This document shows, in pieces, positions 9,481 through 19,300 of a stretch of 62,252 nucleotides of DNA. Position 1 is the stretch's first letter. Each line of letters starts with the position of its first letter. The position numbers and the translations under genes were made by a program. The notes beneath the pieces are model-generated. The model was not told where the DNA came from, searched no databases, and saw nothing but the letters and a program-made list of their open reading frames with translations. Source of the DNA: Acidobacteriota bacterium (lineage in GTDB: Bacteria; Acidobacteriota; Blastocatellia; Chloracidobacteriales; JADJPF01); NCBI GenBank assembly GCA_016213785.1, contig JACQZQ010000087.1, positions 1 to 62,252 on the forward strand, given 5' to 3'.

Positions 9481-10680
9481 ATGCAAAAAGTAGCAATACT
9501 AGGTTCTACAGGTTCAATAGGGAGAAATACTTTAGATGTGGTTGATAGGCTTTCGCCACGTTTTCAAGTTGTAGCTCTTTCTGGTGGAACAAATATAGAA
9601 TTACTAGCTGAACAAACATTACGTTATAAGCCTGAGATAATTTCTGTTGCAACAGAGTCACACGCTAAAGACTTAAAAGAGCGTCTAGCCTCTCTAAACT
9701 GTTTAACATCAAAAATTTATGTTGGTATGGAAGGGATGTTAGAAGTTGCTACTCATCCTCAGGCTGAAATAGTTGTTTCTGCTACTGTTGGTGCACTAGG
9801 ACTACTTCCTACTTATAAAGCTATAGAACTAGGTCGGCGAGTAGCTATTGCTAATAAAGAACCTTTAGTTATGGCAGGCGAGTTAATGCAAAAATGTGCT
9901 CGTGAAAATAGGGCTGAGATTTTACCTGTAGATAGTGAACATAATGCTCTACACCAGTGTTTAAGAGGCGAAAAAAAACATGAGGTAGTTAGGCTAATTT
10001 TAACCGCTTCAGGTGGCCCATTTCGTAATGCTTCTAAAGAGGAAATGGAAAAAGCTACTGTTAAAGAAGCCTTAAACCATCCTACTTGGCAAATGGGGTC
10101 AAAAATTACTATTGACTCTGCAACTATGATGAATAAAGGGTTAGAGGTTATTGAAGCACATTGGCTATTTGGTTTTACTCCAGAACAAATAGATATTGTT
10201 ATTCACCCACAATCTGTTGTGCATTCAATGGTTGAGTTAGTTGATGGTTCTTTTCTCGCTCAACTTGGTCGCACTGATATGAGACTACCTATTCAGTATG
10301 CTATGACTTATCCTGAGCGTTTAGTTTTAGATCTGCCAAGGCTTGACCTACCTAGTTTACAAAAATTAGAATTTTTTGCTCCAGATCGTGAACGTTTTCC
10401 TGCAATAGACCTCTCTTACAAAGCTTTGCAATTAGGTGGTGTTGCTCCTGCTGTCTTAAATGCAGCTAATGAAGTAGCCGTAGCTGCATTTTTAGCTGGT
10501 AAAATTGGTTTTATGGACATTTCAAAATTAATTGCTCAAGCACTCTTAGCTTGTGAAAAACAAGGAGTTAAAGAGCTTAACAGTATTGAAGATGCCTTAA
10601 ATGCCGATGATTGGACTAGGGTGCAAACATCAGCATTTATTACAGAATTAGCAGATTTAAGCTTAACAGGAAAATATTAA
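9481..10680 (+). CDS. dxr: 1-deoxy-D-xylulose 5-phosphate reductoisomerase
   Basis: This enzyme rearranges and reduces DXP to 2-C-methyl-D-erythritol 4-phosphate with NADPH, the committed step of the non-mevalonate isoprenoid pathway in the cytosol. The 399 residues match the family length. Visible motifs are the NADPH loop GSTGSIGRNTLDV (7-19), NKEPLVMAG (about 120), the metal-binding PVDSEHNALHQCL (about 150), GSKITIDSATMMNKGLEVIEA (about 205-225) and HPQSVVHSMVE. GAGG lies 9 nt before the ATG. The Gfo/Idh/MocA oxidoreductase follows after 14 nt, implying co-transcription. No anomalies were seen. Confidence 0.97.
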   Translation: MQKVAILGSTGSIGRNTLDVVDRLSPRFQVVALSGGTNIELLAEQTLRYKPEIISVATESHAKDLKERLASLNCLTSKIYVGMEGMLEVATHPQAEIVVSATVGALGLLPTYKAIELGRRVAIANKEPLVMAGELMQKCARENRAEILPVDSEHNALHQCLRGEKKHEVVRLILTASGGPFRNASKEEMEKATVKEALNHPTWQMGSKITIDSATMMNKGLEVIEAHWLFGFTPEQIDIVIHPQSVVHSMVELVDGSFLAQLGRTDMRLPIQYAMTYPERLVLDLPRLDLPSLQKLEFFAPDRERFPAIDLSYKALQLGGVAPAVLNAANEVAVAAFLAGKIGFMDISKLIAQALLACEKQGVKELNSIEDALNADDWTRVQTSAFITELADLSLTGKY

Positions 10681-10694
10681 TTTAGGGGAAATCT

Positions 10695-11651
10695 ATGTTA
10701 AAAGTTGCTGTTATTGGAGTTGGCTACTTAGGCCGCCACCATGCAAGAATTTATGCCAATATGCCAGGAGTAAAGCTAGTAGGTGTTTGTGATAGCAATT
10801 TAGAACGCGGCCAAGCTATTGCTAAAGAATATAACACTGAATTTTATGCAGATTATCGTGATCTTTTTGGAAAAATTGATGCTGTAAGTTTAGCCGTTCC
10901 TACAATTGACCATTGTTCAATAGGTTGTGATTTACTAAAAAATAAAATCTCAGTTTTAATTGAAAAACCAATTGCACGCACTTTAAGCGAAGCAGATGAG
11001 CTAATTAGTACAGCAAAAGCTAATAATGTTTGCTTACAAGTTGGTCATTTAGAACGTTTTAATCCTGGTGTTGTAGCTCTTAGTAGAGTTGTTACTACTC
11101 CAAGGTTTTTTGAAACTCATAGAATGAGTATGTTTTCCCCTCGTAGCCTAGATATTGATGTAGTGATGGATTTAATGGTTCATGACTTAGATATTATTTC
11201 CTGGCTAGTAAAATCTCCTATAACTAATATTAGCGCAGTAGGTATTCCAGTAATTTCCCCTAAGTTTGATATTGCTAATGCAAGGCTTGAGTTTGCTAAT
11301 GGATGTATTGCAAATGTTACAGCTAGCCGAATTTCTAGTGAAAAAACGCGTAAATTAAGACTTTTTCAGCCAGGTATATATATTTCCTTAGATTATGTTA
11401 CTCAACAAGCAGCAATTTGTAGCCTAAATCCACCTAAAACAGGTAATGCACCTGAAATAGTAGCAGGAGTTTTGCCTGTAAAAGCTGATGAGCCTTTAAG
11501 AGCCGAACTAGATGCTTTTGTTGAGGCTGTTAAAAATAACCAAAACCCTTTAGTTACGGGAGAAGATGGGCGTAATGCTTTAGCTTTGGCTCTAGAAGTA
11601 AGCGAAAAAATTGCAGAACATGCTAAAAAAGTGGGTTTGCTAAAGGGCTAA
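10695..11651 (+). CDS. Gfo/Idh/MocA-family NAD-dependent oxidoreductase
   Basis: The 318-residue protein has an N-terminal Rossmann fold (KVAVIGVGYLGRHHARIY, then CDSNLERG), the EKPIARTLSEADELI signature near residue 92, and a C-terminal substrate domain with VGHLERFNP and VHDLDIISWLV. Members reduce or oxidise sugars or UDP-sugars with NAD(P). The close sequence style and the neighbourhood of isoprenoid and lipid A genes suggest a nucleotide-sugar substrate, for example a GnnA-like 3-dehydrogenase of UDP-GlcNAc, but no aminotransferase partner (GnnB) is seen here. The gene follows dxr by 14 nt with AGGGGAAA as ribosome binding site and converges on the minus-strand block. Confidence 0.82.
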   Translation: MLKVAVIGVGYLGRHHARIYANMPGVKLVGVCDSNLERGQAIAKEYNTEFYADYRDLFGKIDAVSLAVPTIDHCSIGCDLLKNKISVLIEKPIARTLSEADELISTAKANNVCLQVGHLERFNPGVVALSRVVTTPRFFETHRMSMFSPRSLDIDVVMDLMVHDLDIISWLVKSPITNISAVGIPVISPKFDIANARLEFANGCIANVTASRISSEKTRKLRLFQPGIYISLDYVTQQAAICSLNPPKTGNAPEIVAGVLPVKADEPLRAELDAFVEAVKNNQNPLVTGEDGRNALALALEVSEKIAEHAKKVGLLKG

Positions 11652-11690
11652 ACACCAATGATTTATTAAGTTTACACAAACTAAGCCTTA

Positions 11691-13709
11691 CTATGTAGGT
11701 TTTTCACCTGTTTGTAAGTATTTCTTTAAGGTGCGTTTAGCTGATTCTTCATCAAATGGGCGATTTTGTAAAATTGAGCGCTTACGAATATTTTCTGCTA
11801 GGCTTGCAAATAAAGTAGATAATGAATGGATCCTTTCACAAAGTTGTTTTAAGTGGGTTTCTCCTATTGTGCTTTTACGATTAGCAATTAAATTAGCACA
11901 AGTGTAGAGATCATTAACTGTTCGCTTAAACTCTACTCTATCAGAATAAAAAACCTTGGGCAGGAATTTAGTTAAATACATTTGAATACGTTTTAGTAGC
12001 AGAGCTAAAAATGGCTTTAAGTCTATTATAGAAACTTTATCAGTAATATGCTCTCTTAGTTGACGCTCTGCACGTAAACATACCTGCCAAATACACCAAG
12101 TATGTTCACGCAGTAGTAATGTAGATTGTAGACGTTCACGATAATCTTTATAAAGATCTTCACGTGTTAAATCAGGTAAATAAATTTGTGCTAAACCTAG
12201 ATAGTTTTCTTGTAGGACATGAGTAAGTATGCCTAGGCTGTCTTCTACACGTTTAATATATTCTTCTAAGGAACTAAGTTCATTTAGGTGAACTAAATTA
12301 CCACGTTTACCAAAAACTCTTTCAGCCTCCATTTCTAAGGTAAAAGAGATACTATCAAAACGAGAGCTTAAAGGGTCATTAGAGGGGTAGGATTTTAGAA
12401 AACTTATTAATTGACGTAAACCTGTTTCAATTAGCTTAAATGAGTAAAAAGTAAGCTGATAACCTGTTAAATCATCTTTATTAGGGCTAACTCTTGAGAC
12501 ATTACGTAGCAGACGGCTTAGTTCTAAAAGTAGTGGGATAACATAACGTCTTTCCTGACGGTTTTCCTCAGGAATATTCTTAAAAGTATCTTGAAGACGT
12601 TTATCAATTACAGTTCTTTCTAAATAATAACGATATTTACGATGTAGTAAGGGATTGAAATAATTTAGGTCTTTAATAACTTTAACTGCAAAATACACAA
12701 AGCTTTTAAGATTTAGGAATGGTAGATGAACTTTTTCTTGAAAATGTTCCTCTCTCATTGTGGAACGTAAGTGCTTAAACGTATTTTTAGCAAGCTCCAA
12801 GCGTCTAAAATAAGGGTCTTCTAGGCGTGCAGAAGGTTGCTCTTCAAAGAAAATATCTAAGGCTCGGCTTACATGAGTGAGGTATTCTATAAAATCTAAT
12901 AGGAAAATAGAGTCAGGTAAAACAAGTTGAGAGACTTTTTCATCATTAATTTGTTTTTTAGAAAAACTATTTGTTAAAGAAATAATACTTTTTCTTAAAG
13001 AATTTAAAGCTTCTTTTGGGTCGGTACGTTGTTTAGGGGGTTTATTATTGTTGTTATTTTCTTGACCTGAAAGTTCTGTTGAAACAGTTATTTCGCGCCT
13101 TCTTATACTTTTAAGGTAGTCTTTATATTGAGGCAAAATACGCTCATTCATTGATTCTAAAAGCTCAAAAAGCTGTCTTCCATGAAGACTATTATTTAGT
13201 AATGATTTAAGCTGGTCTAAATTAGTATAAGCTTTAATTAAATCAACTTCAGGGGATTTATTACGGTAATATTGTTCTACAGGAAGAGGAGTGTTTTTTT
13301 GTAACCTATGAGTTTCTTTTACATAATGAACTTCGGGTTTAACTTTTAGAATATTGCTTAATACTTGTGTTACGGTTTGAAGTAGCAAGAGAGTTTTTTT
13401 AGCTGAATTTTCAGGAGTTTGACGGCTAAGTGGGTCTGATTCATCAAAAGCATCAACGTTATGCTGTAGCATTAAAATTAATTCAAAATCAGAATAAAGA
13501 TCTGCAAGTGCTATACGTTGTTCTTCAGCCATAATAGTTTTAAGAAACTCTGTAAAACTAATTTGCTTAGCATCAGGAGGTTCTGAACTATCTATATGGG
13601 AAGATACTTCAGGAGATTGAGATGAAATTAGCTCTATCTCAGAAGCTTCTTCAGTAGGATTGTGAACTTCTTCAGCTAAAAAGTTATTTTTGTCATTATC
13701 TCCCACCAT
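11691..13709 (-). CDS. Large helical protein of unknown function
   Basis: I do not recognise this 672-residue protein. It is mostly alpha-helical and rich in Leu, Arg, Lys and Glu, with no signal peptide or membrane helix. Residues 1-50 are acidic and probably disordered. An Asn/Lys/Pro-rich break (NNNNKPPKQRTDPKEAL, about 218-235) separates two helical halves. No catalytic motif was noticed. ATG is preceded by TAGGAG, which overlaps the TAG stop of the upstream TPR gene, so the two are almost certainly translated from one mRNA. That pairing suggests a role with the TPR protein, possibly as an accessory to the kinase and cyclase regulators upstream on the same strand. Confidence 0.8.
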   Translation of the reverse strand: MVGDNDKNNFLAEEVHNPTEEASEIELISSQSPEVSSHIDSSEPPDAKQISFTEFLKTIMAEEQRIALADLYSDFELILMLQHNVDAFDESDPLSRQTPENSAKKTLLLLQTVTQVLSNILKVKPEVHYVKETHRLQKNTPLPVEQYYRNKSPEVDLIKAYTNLDQLKSLLNNSLHGRQLFELLESMNERILPQYKDYLKSIRRREITVSTELSGQENNNNNKPPKQRTDPKEALNSLRKSIISLTNSFSKKQINDEKVSQLVLPDSIFLLDFIEYLTHVSRALDIFFEEQPSARLEDPYFRRLELAKNTFKHLRSTMREEHFQEKVHLPFLNLKSFVYFAVKVIKDLNYFNPLLHRKYRYYLERTVIDKRLQDTFKNIPEENRQERRYVIPLLLELSRLLRNVSRVSPNKDDLTGYQLTFYSFKLIETGLRQLISFLKSYPSNDPLSSRFDSISFTLEMEAERVFGKRGNLVHLNELSSLEEYIKRVEDSLGILTHVLQENYLGLAQIYLPDLTREDLYKDYRERLQSTLLLREHTWCIWQVCLRAERQLREHITDKVSIIDLKPFLALLLKRIQMYLTKFLPKVFYSDRVEFKRTVNDLYTCANLIANRKSTIGETHLKQLCERIHSLSTLFASLAENIRKRSILQNRPFDEESAKRTLKKYLQTGEKPT

Positions 13710-13717
13710 TTTTACTC

Positions 13718-16027
13718 CTAATCTTGATCTACAATAATTTGATTTTGAGAAGTTAGCCTAGTTATATTGCTAAGCATTTTTTCAACTAGCATATTTGGGG
13801 AGTTTGTTGCTGTTGGTTTTATTGTAGCAATAGCTTGGCTAATTGATAAAGAAATAGGATACTGAAAATTTCTTAACCCTAGCATAAGAGCATTAATTGT
13901 TTTAGCTACTGTAAATGCCTGTGTTGTTGTAGTTTCTGGTAACATCAGTATTAGAAGATCTTTTGCCTCACAACTTAAAAGTTGTTCACCTGCCTCATTA
14001 ATATTTTCTTCAATTGTATTAGAAATAGTATTTACTGATTCTTGGATAAAAGGATCGCCAAAAATTTTTATTTTCTCTGTATATTTATCAATTTTAATTG
14101 CTATCAAACTAATTTCTTGGCTATTACGAATTGCCCGCTTCCATTCTTTATCAAGAATTTTATTAGTTTGACAAAAGGTTTCTATGTTTATAACGGGTAT
14201 TGAGGTATTTGTTTGACTAAATATTGGTGGTTGTGTAGGTTGTTTTTCAGCACTAGAAAAAATACTACTTAAATCTATTTCAAATGAACTATTTTCTAAA
14301 CTTATGTTGTTTGGAGAATTTTCTTGGGGTGCAAGGGGAAGTTTTTCCACTTGATTAGAAAAAGGATTAGAAAAAGTCAAAGAAGGAGGCGGAGGTAAAG
14401 AAGGAGGTAAAGAAGGAGGTAAAGAAGGGGGTAAAGATTGTTTTGCTGGCTCTATTTCTTTCAAACCCAATTTTATTAGCTCTTCTTTTTTCTGTGGTGA
14501 AAGACTATAAGCTTCAGCAAGCATTTTTTGTGATTCTTCTAAATTTCCTTCATTCTTATGTATTTTAGCTATTTCTATACATTGTTGTGTAGCTTGTTCT
14601 ATAAGATTTTTTTGCAAATAAGAATTTTTTAATTTAAGCTTAGCCTCCCAATAATCAGGATCCATCGATACCATAGCTTCTAAGAGTTGCAATTGTGCAT
14701 CAGCATAAGAAGAGCCTAAAGACAGCATTCCATCCATTAAGTTTTTAGTAGACTCAGGATCATCATTTGCTTTTGTTTGTGAAAGAGTACTTGTTTGCAA
14801 GTTATTTGGCTTAGGTAAAGTGACTTTTGTTAAATTCTCAGTTGCAGAAAGTTTTCCTGTAATTGAAGTTTTTTCTAAGTTCTGTAATTTTTCCTTATGA
14901 ATATTTTTAGTAGGCTCTAGTTTTATCAATTGTTTTAGCGCCATCATTGCTTCATAGGTTAATCCATAATTAAGACAAGCTTTGACTAAAAGCTTTAATG
15001 TGCTAGTTAAGTTAGAGTTTTCTTGTAGCTTTTCGTAGATATTAACCAATGCATTAAGTGTAAGAACATGGTTAGGATCTTGTTTAAGTATTTCCTTAAG
15101 AATAGTTGTAATTTTTCTCTTTTGTTTATTTCTTAGAACTATGTCTATTATTGGAGTAAGTGCTCCCACAGCGCGATCGAACTCTTTTTCTTCCAAATAC
15201 ATATTGGCAATTCTTAACAAATATTCATAACGGGAATTATCTCTAGAGACTAGTTCTACAAAAACTTTTTCTGCCTCATCTAATTCCATTACTGTTAGAT
15301 AAGTTTTTCCTAAGAATATTAATAAATCTATATTATTTGGAGCTTTTTCTATTTCTTGTTGTACTATTTTTATTGCTCTATCTATTTGATTATTTTGCGT
15401 TAAGGTTTCTACTAAATGCTTTAATACTAGGTTAGGGTTATGTGCAATAACTAATGCTCTTTCAAAAAGCTCTATTGCTTCATTAATAATACCTAGTTTT
15501 AAGAGCATTTGACCAGTTTCTAAATAACAATCGTGTGCTTCAGTAAAAAGACCTTCTGCTTGACAAGTCTTAGCTAACTCCATTCTAGTAGGTAGGTTTT
15601 CAGGATTTACCTCAACTAAAGCTTGAAGTATCTTTACTACTTCTAATCGTTTATCTGCTCTTTTATAAATTTCTAATACCTGATTATAATATAATCGGGC
15701 ATCACCTAAGAGTTTTTTCTTAGCATGTAGCTCTGCTAATTGTAATAATATGTCAGTATCAGTTGGGGCAAACTTATGAAGTTTCTTATACATAGCAATA
15801 GCTTTAACTAATTGACCATCTTTAGCATAGTCTTCTGCTATTGGAAGGAAGCTATTAATTGCTTTAGGTATATCACCTATACGGATATATAAATCACCTA
15901 ATATATTTAGGGTATTTAAGTCTTTAGTGGCTTGAAATATATTTTTATATTCTTCAATTGCTGCGGGGATTTTATTAGTTTTCAAGTAGCTTTCTGCTTG
16001 TTTAAAGGCTAATTCTTTATTAAACAT
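13718..16027 (-). CDS. TPR-repeat protein with degenerate GGDEF-like C-terminal domain
   Basis: The 769 residues start with about ten tetratricopeptide-like helix pairs (about 8-390; e.g. AAIEEYKNIFQATKDLNTLNILGDLYIRIG and IDRAIKIVQQEIEKAPNNIDLLIFLGKTY). A linker and a second short TPR segment (about 430-525) follow, then a Pro/Leu/Ser run from 12-bp tandem repeats (14400-14435). The last 150 residues look like a GGDEF fold: KEWKRAIRNSQEISLIAIKIDKY aligns with the usual start, but the GGDEF loop reads CEAKDLLIL, so cyclase activity is not expected. The protein is probably a cytosolic scaffold or ligand sensor. AGGAG precedes the ATG, and the 672-residue gene follows with overlapping stop and SD. 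Confidence 0.83.
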   Translation of the reverse strand: MFNKELAFKQAESYLKTNKIPAAIEEYKNIFQATKDLNTLNILGDLYIRIGDIPKAINSFLPIAEDYAKDGQLVKAIAMYKKLHKFAPTDTDILLQLAELHAKKKLLGDARLYYNQVLEIYKRADKRLEVVKILQALVEVNPENLPTRMELAKTCQAEGLFTEAHDCYLETGQMLLKLGIINEAIELFERALVIAHNPNLVLKHLVETLTQNNQIDRAIKIVQQEIEKAPNNIDLLIFLGKTYLTVMELDEAEKVFVELVSRDNSRYEYLLRIANMYLEEKEFDRAVGALTPIIDIVLRNKQKRKITTILKEILKQDPNHVLTLNALVNIYEKLQENSNLTSTLKLLVKACLNYGLTYEAMMALKQLIKLEPTKNIHKEKLQNLEKTSITGKLSATENLTKVTLPKPNNLQTSTLSQTKANDDPESTKNLMDGMLSLGSSYADAQLQLLEAMVSMDPDYWEAKLKLKNSYLQKNLIEQATQQCIEIAKIHKNEGNLEESQKMLAEAYSLSPQKKEELIKLGLKEIEPAKQSLPPSLPPSLPPSLPPPPSLTFSNPFSNQVEKLPLAPQENSPNNISLENSSFEIDLSSIFSSAEKQPTQPPIFSQTNTSIPVINIETFCQTNKILDKEWKRAIRNSQEISLIAIKIDKYTEKIKIFGDPFIQESVNTISNTIEENINEAGEQLLSCEAKDLLILMLPETTTTQAFTVAKTINALMLGLRNFQYPISLSISQAIATIKPTATNSPNMLVEKMLSNITRLTSQNQIIVDQD

Positions 16028-16126
16028 AAGATACTCCTATTTCTAAGGTTTTTATTTATTTTGAACTTCCCAGATTTTTACCTTAAAGTTATTACTCTGT
16101 AAATTAAGTAATATTATATTTTTGAA

Positions 16127-16338
16127 TCTTAAGCCACGTAGTGGCGAAATAATTGTAGCCCAGTACGTAAGTGCTGGGTTTTCAGTTAGTTAGCTCTTCT
16201 AGCCTCAAGGGGGCGACATAATAAATATTCTAAGCTATTTTTATTCTTTCGCCGCTTTACGGCTTTTTCTTCTAACTAATTGTATTCCAAGGGTTTACAC
16301 TCTTGGCTACAATTATTTCGCCCCCTTGGGGCTTAAGA
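16127..16338 (+). repeat. 212-bp structured inverted-repeat element (MITE-like)
   Basis: The region between the TPR and cyclase genes is bounded by inverted arms 16127-16160 and 16305-16338. The inner 18 nt are perfect (16143-16160 with 16305-16322), and so are the outer 9 nt. Inside are two more hairpins: 16159-16178 (CCCAG/CTGGG) and a GCCG/CGGC stem at 16251-16263 followed by five T. A third copy of the arm motif CAAGGGGGCGA lies at 16205-16215. No ORF is present. The architecture suggests a non-autonomous mobile or RNA-structured repeat. A terminator function for the upstream gene is also possible. Confidence 0.7.
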
Positions 16339-16373
16339 GATAAGACTTTAATCTTACTTACTTTACATTGTAG

Positions 16374-19300
16374 TTATTTTAATAATAATCTTGCTGCTTT
16401 AAGATCAGGCATTTGAAAGCCTTCTGTAAACCATCGATATATTTCTGATAACTTTTCTATAGCAGCTTGCTTTTTACCTTGTTTTTGCCATAACTCAGCT
16501 AAGCTAATAGTGGCACGCAACTGCAAGAGCTTTGATTGTTGATTTTTAGCTACATTAATTGCTTTTATAAATGCTTCTTCTGCTTGAGTTATATTGCTAC
16601 TTTCTACTAAAAACATTCCTTTTAATCTATACATTTCTGCTTCATACCATAGGTCAGTATTTTTCTCTGCATAAATAAAAGCTTCATTTAATGTTTTAAG
16701 TGCATCAGAGAGACGACCAGCTTTATTATAACAATCTGCAAGTGTGGTCAGAAAGTAAGGGATAACTAATTCTGAACCTGAAGAGCGCCAGAAATCTAGG
16801 GCTTGTTCAACTAAAGCTATGCCATTATTTGTGTCACCTTTATACACTAAAGCCCAGCCTTGTACTACCATACCAGCAAGTAGCCAATTAGGAAAACCTT
16901 TTTCTTGAGCAAGTTTAACGGCTTCACTTGCCATTTGATAAGCAAGATCAACTTGTAGCAAATAATGATAACAACATGCTGTATGCACTAGTGCATAGCC
17001 AAGGCTATAAGGATGAGAGAGTTGAGTAGCTTCTGTAATAGCTTCTTGAGCACGTTTAAGAGCTTGTTCTGGATAACCCATTAAACTTAAAGGCCAAGAC
17101 TGCATTCCTCTATTAGCAACATCTGGATCTTGTCCATAAAGGAAAGCTAGGGTTCTATGTTCATTTTGAGTATAGAGTTTAATTCCTTCCTCCATATTTT
17201 GTTGTGCTAAAACTAGTTCACCACACCAAAATACAGCATTACCCATTGCTCTATAAGCTTCTAAAATAATTGCTGGGTCATTTTCTTCTTCTGCTAATTT
17301 AAGTAACTTTTCAGCTAAGCTTGTAGCCGTTAAATAGTCTGCACGTCCAATATAAAAAGCCCATAACCCACGAAGTGCAGGAAAAAGTAATTTATTATCT
17401 CCTAATTCTTCGCATAGTTTTTGAGCTTTAGAATAGGCTGTTAGCACCTCTTGAGCCGCATAACCTTTAGTTGCAATAACAGGAGCACCCATAGCAAGTT
17501 GTAATTCTAGTTCTTTTTTTGCACGTTCTTTGGTTTGAGGAAGAGAATTTATTAACTCTAGTGCCTCGCTAAAAAAGCCAATAGCCTCTTGGTTAACATA
17601 ACGCTGAACAGCTTGTTCACCAGCTTTTTGTAGATAGTCTATTGCTTTATAAACAAGCTCAGGTTCAGGCTCATGATCTTGAGCCGCTTTACACCAATGA
17701 AATGCTAAATAAGAGTAATAAGGTGATAAGTCGCTTGCATAAACCTTTTCATACCACTCAGCTACAGCCCTATGTAGTTGTCTACGCTGAGAAAATAACA
17801 TTAAGTTATAAACCACATCGCGGGTAATAATATGCTTAAATATATAAGCAAGGTCTGGAGCAGGTCGATCAAGTGGGGTTAAGTCTAGTGCTTCTAATAC
17901 TTGGAAATGGTCAGAGATAAACTCTCTATCTCTATCTATTGGATAAATATCTTGAAGAGTACGAAAAGGAAATACTCGTCCAATTACACTAGCTACTTTA
18001 ATAGTTAGCTGTTGAGCAGGTGTAAGGCGGTCAACTCGGCTAGTAATTATACCTTGTATAGTATCTGGAAATTTCCAAGTATTTACCTCCCCAACATCTT
18101 TAGCAATTAGGCATTGGCCGTCTACTACTTGAATATAGCCCATATCACGCATTGCATAGGCTAATTCTTCGCTAAAAAATGGATTACCATCAGATTTACT
18201 TATAATTAATTCTTGAACTTCTTTAGGTAGATTTTTTACACCTAGACGACGAGAAACTAGAGCAATTGTTTGCTCTGTTGATAAATGGCTTAGTTCCACT
18301 TTTTCTGTATTAACAAGGCTTTCTAGCTGTTTATAATCTGCTGCTATTGGCTCGGCTAAAGGTCTTGTTGCAACTATAAGCAGAAGATCTTCAACCTGTT
18401 GGCTTATTTGCAAGAGTAATGCTAAAGAACCTGAATCTAACCAATGAGCATCTTCCATAATAACTACTAAAGGATTTTCTTTACTATAGTGTTTAAGCAA
18501 ACTAACTAAAGTCTCGTGTAGATTATCAGCACGAACTTTACCAATTAATTGAGATGTATATTCATTATCAGGCCAATCCCAAGGTAAAAAGACATCTAAA
18601 AGCGGGGCATTTTGCAAAAGTTTAGGATCTGAGGGAAGTTGTCTTAAAATATGGGTTTCTTTAGTTGAATTATCGCTATTTTCTAAGCTATCTAATTGAA
18701 AAAATTCTGTTACTATATTGCGCCAAGCAAAATAAGGAGTAGCGCTTTCAATAGAATCACCTGCTCCTTGAAGCAGCAGAATTTCCATTTCTTGAGCTTG
18801 TAGGATAATCTCTTCTACTAAACGGGATTTACCAATCCCAGCTTCTCCTTCAATAATTAAGCGACTGCCTTGATGATTTTGTTTTAGGAGTTGAAGTTTT
18901 TCTTTTAATAGAGCCTTTTCTTTACTACGACCAATAATTTCTATTTTAGTTTTGTTTATAGTAGTTTTAGCTTTTTTAGTTTTAAGTAGTGAAGGTCTAT
19001 AAATAGCAATAGGGTCGATTTTTCCTTTTACTTTTAATGGAGCAAGTGGGGTAAAATTTAGCCTACCAAAAGCTGCTTTAGCTGTTAAATCATCACATAA
19101 AATATCGTCTGTAGCTGCTTGCATAAGACGTGCAGCTAAATTAACCGTATCTCCCATTACAGTATATTCACGTCTAAGACTACTACCAACAGAACCACAA
19201 AAAGTTAAGCCTGAAGTAACACCAATTGAACTTCGTAGCCCTAGATTTTTTAATGTTTCTTGCATTGCTAGCGCGGCACGCACTCCTCTTGCTGCATCAT

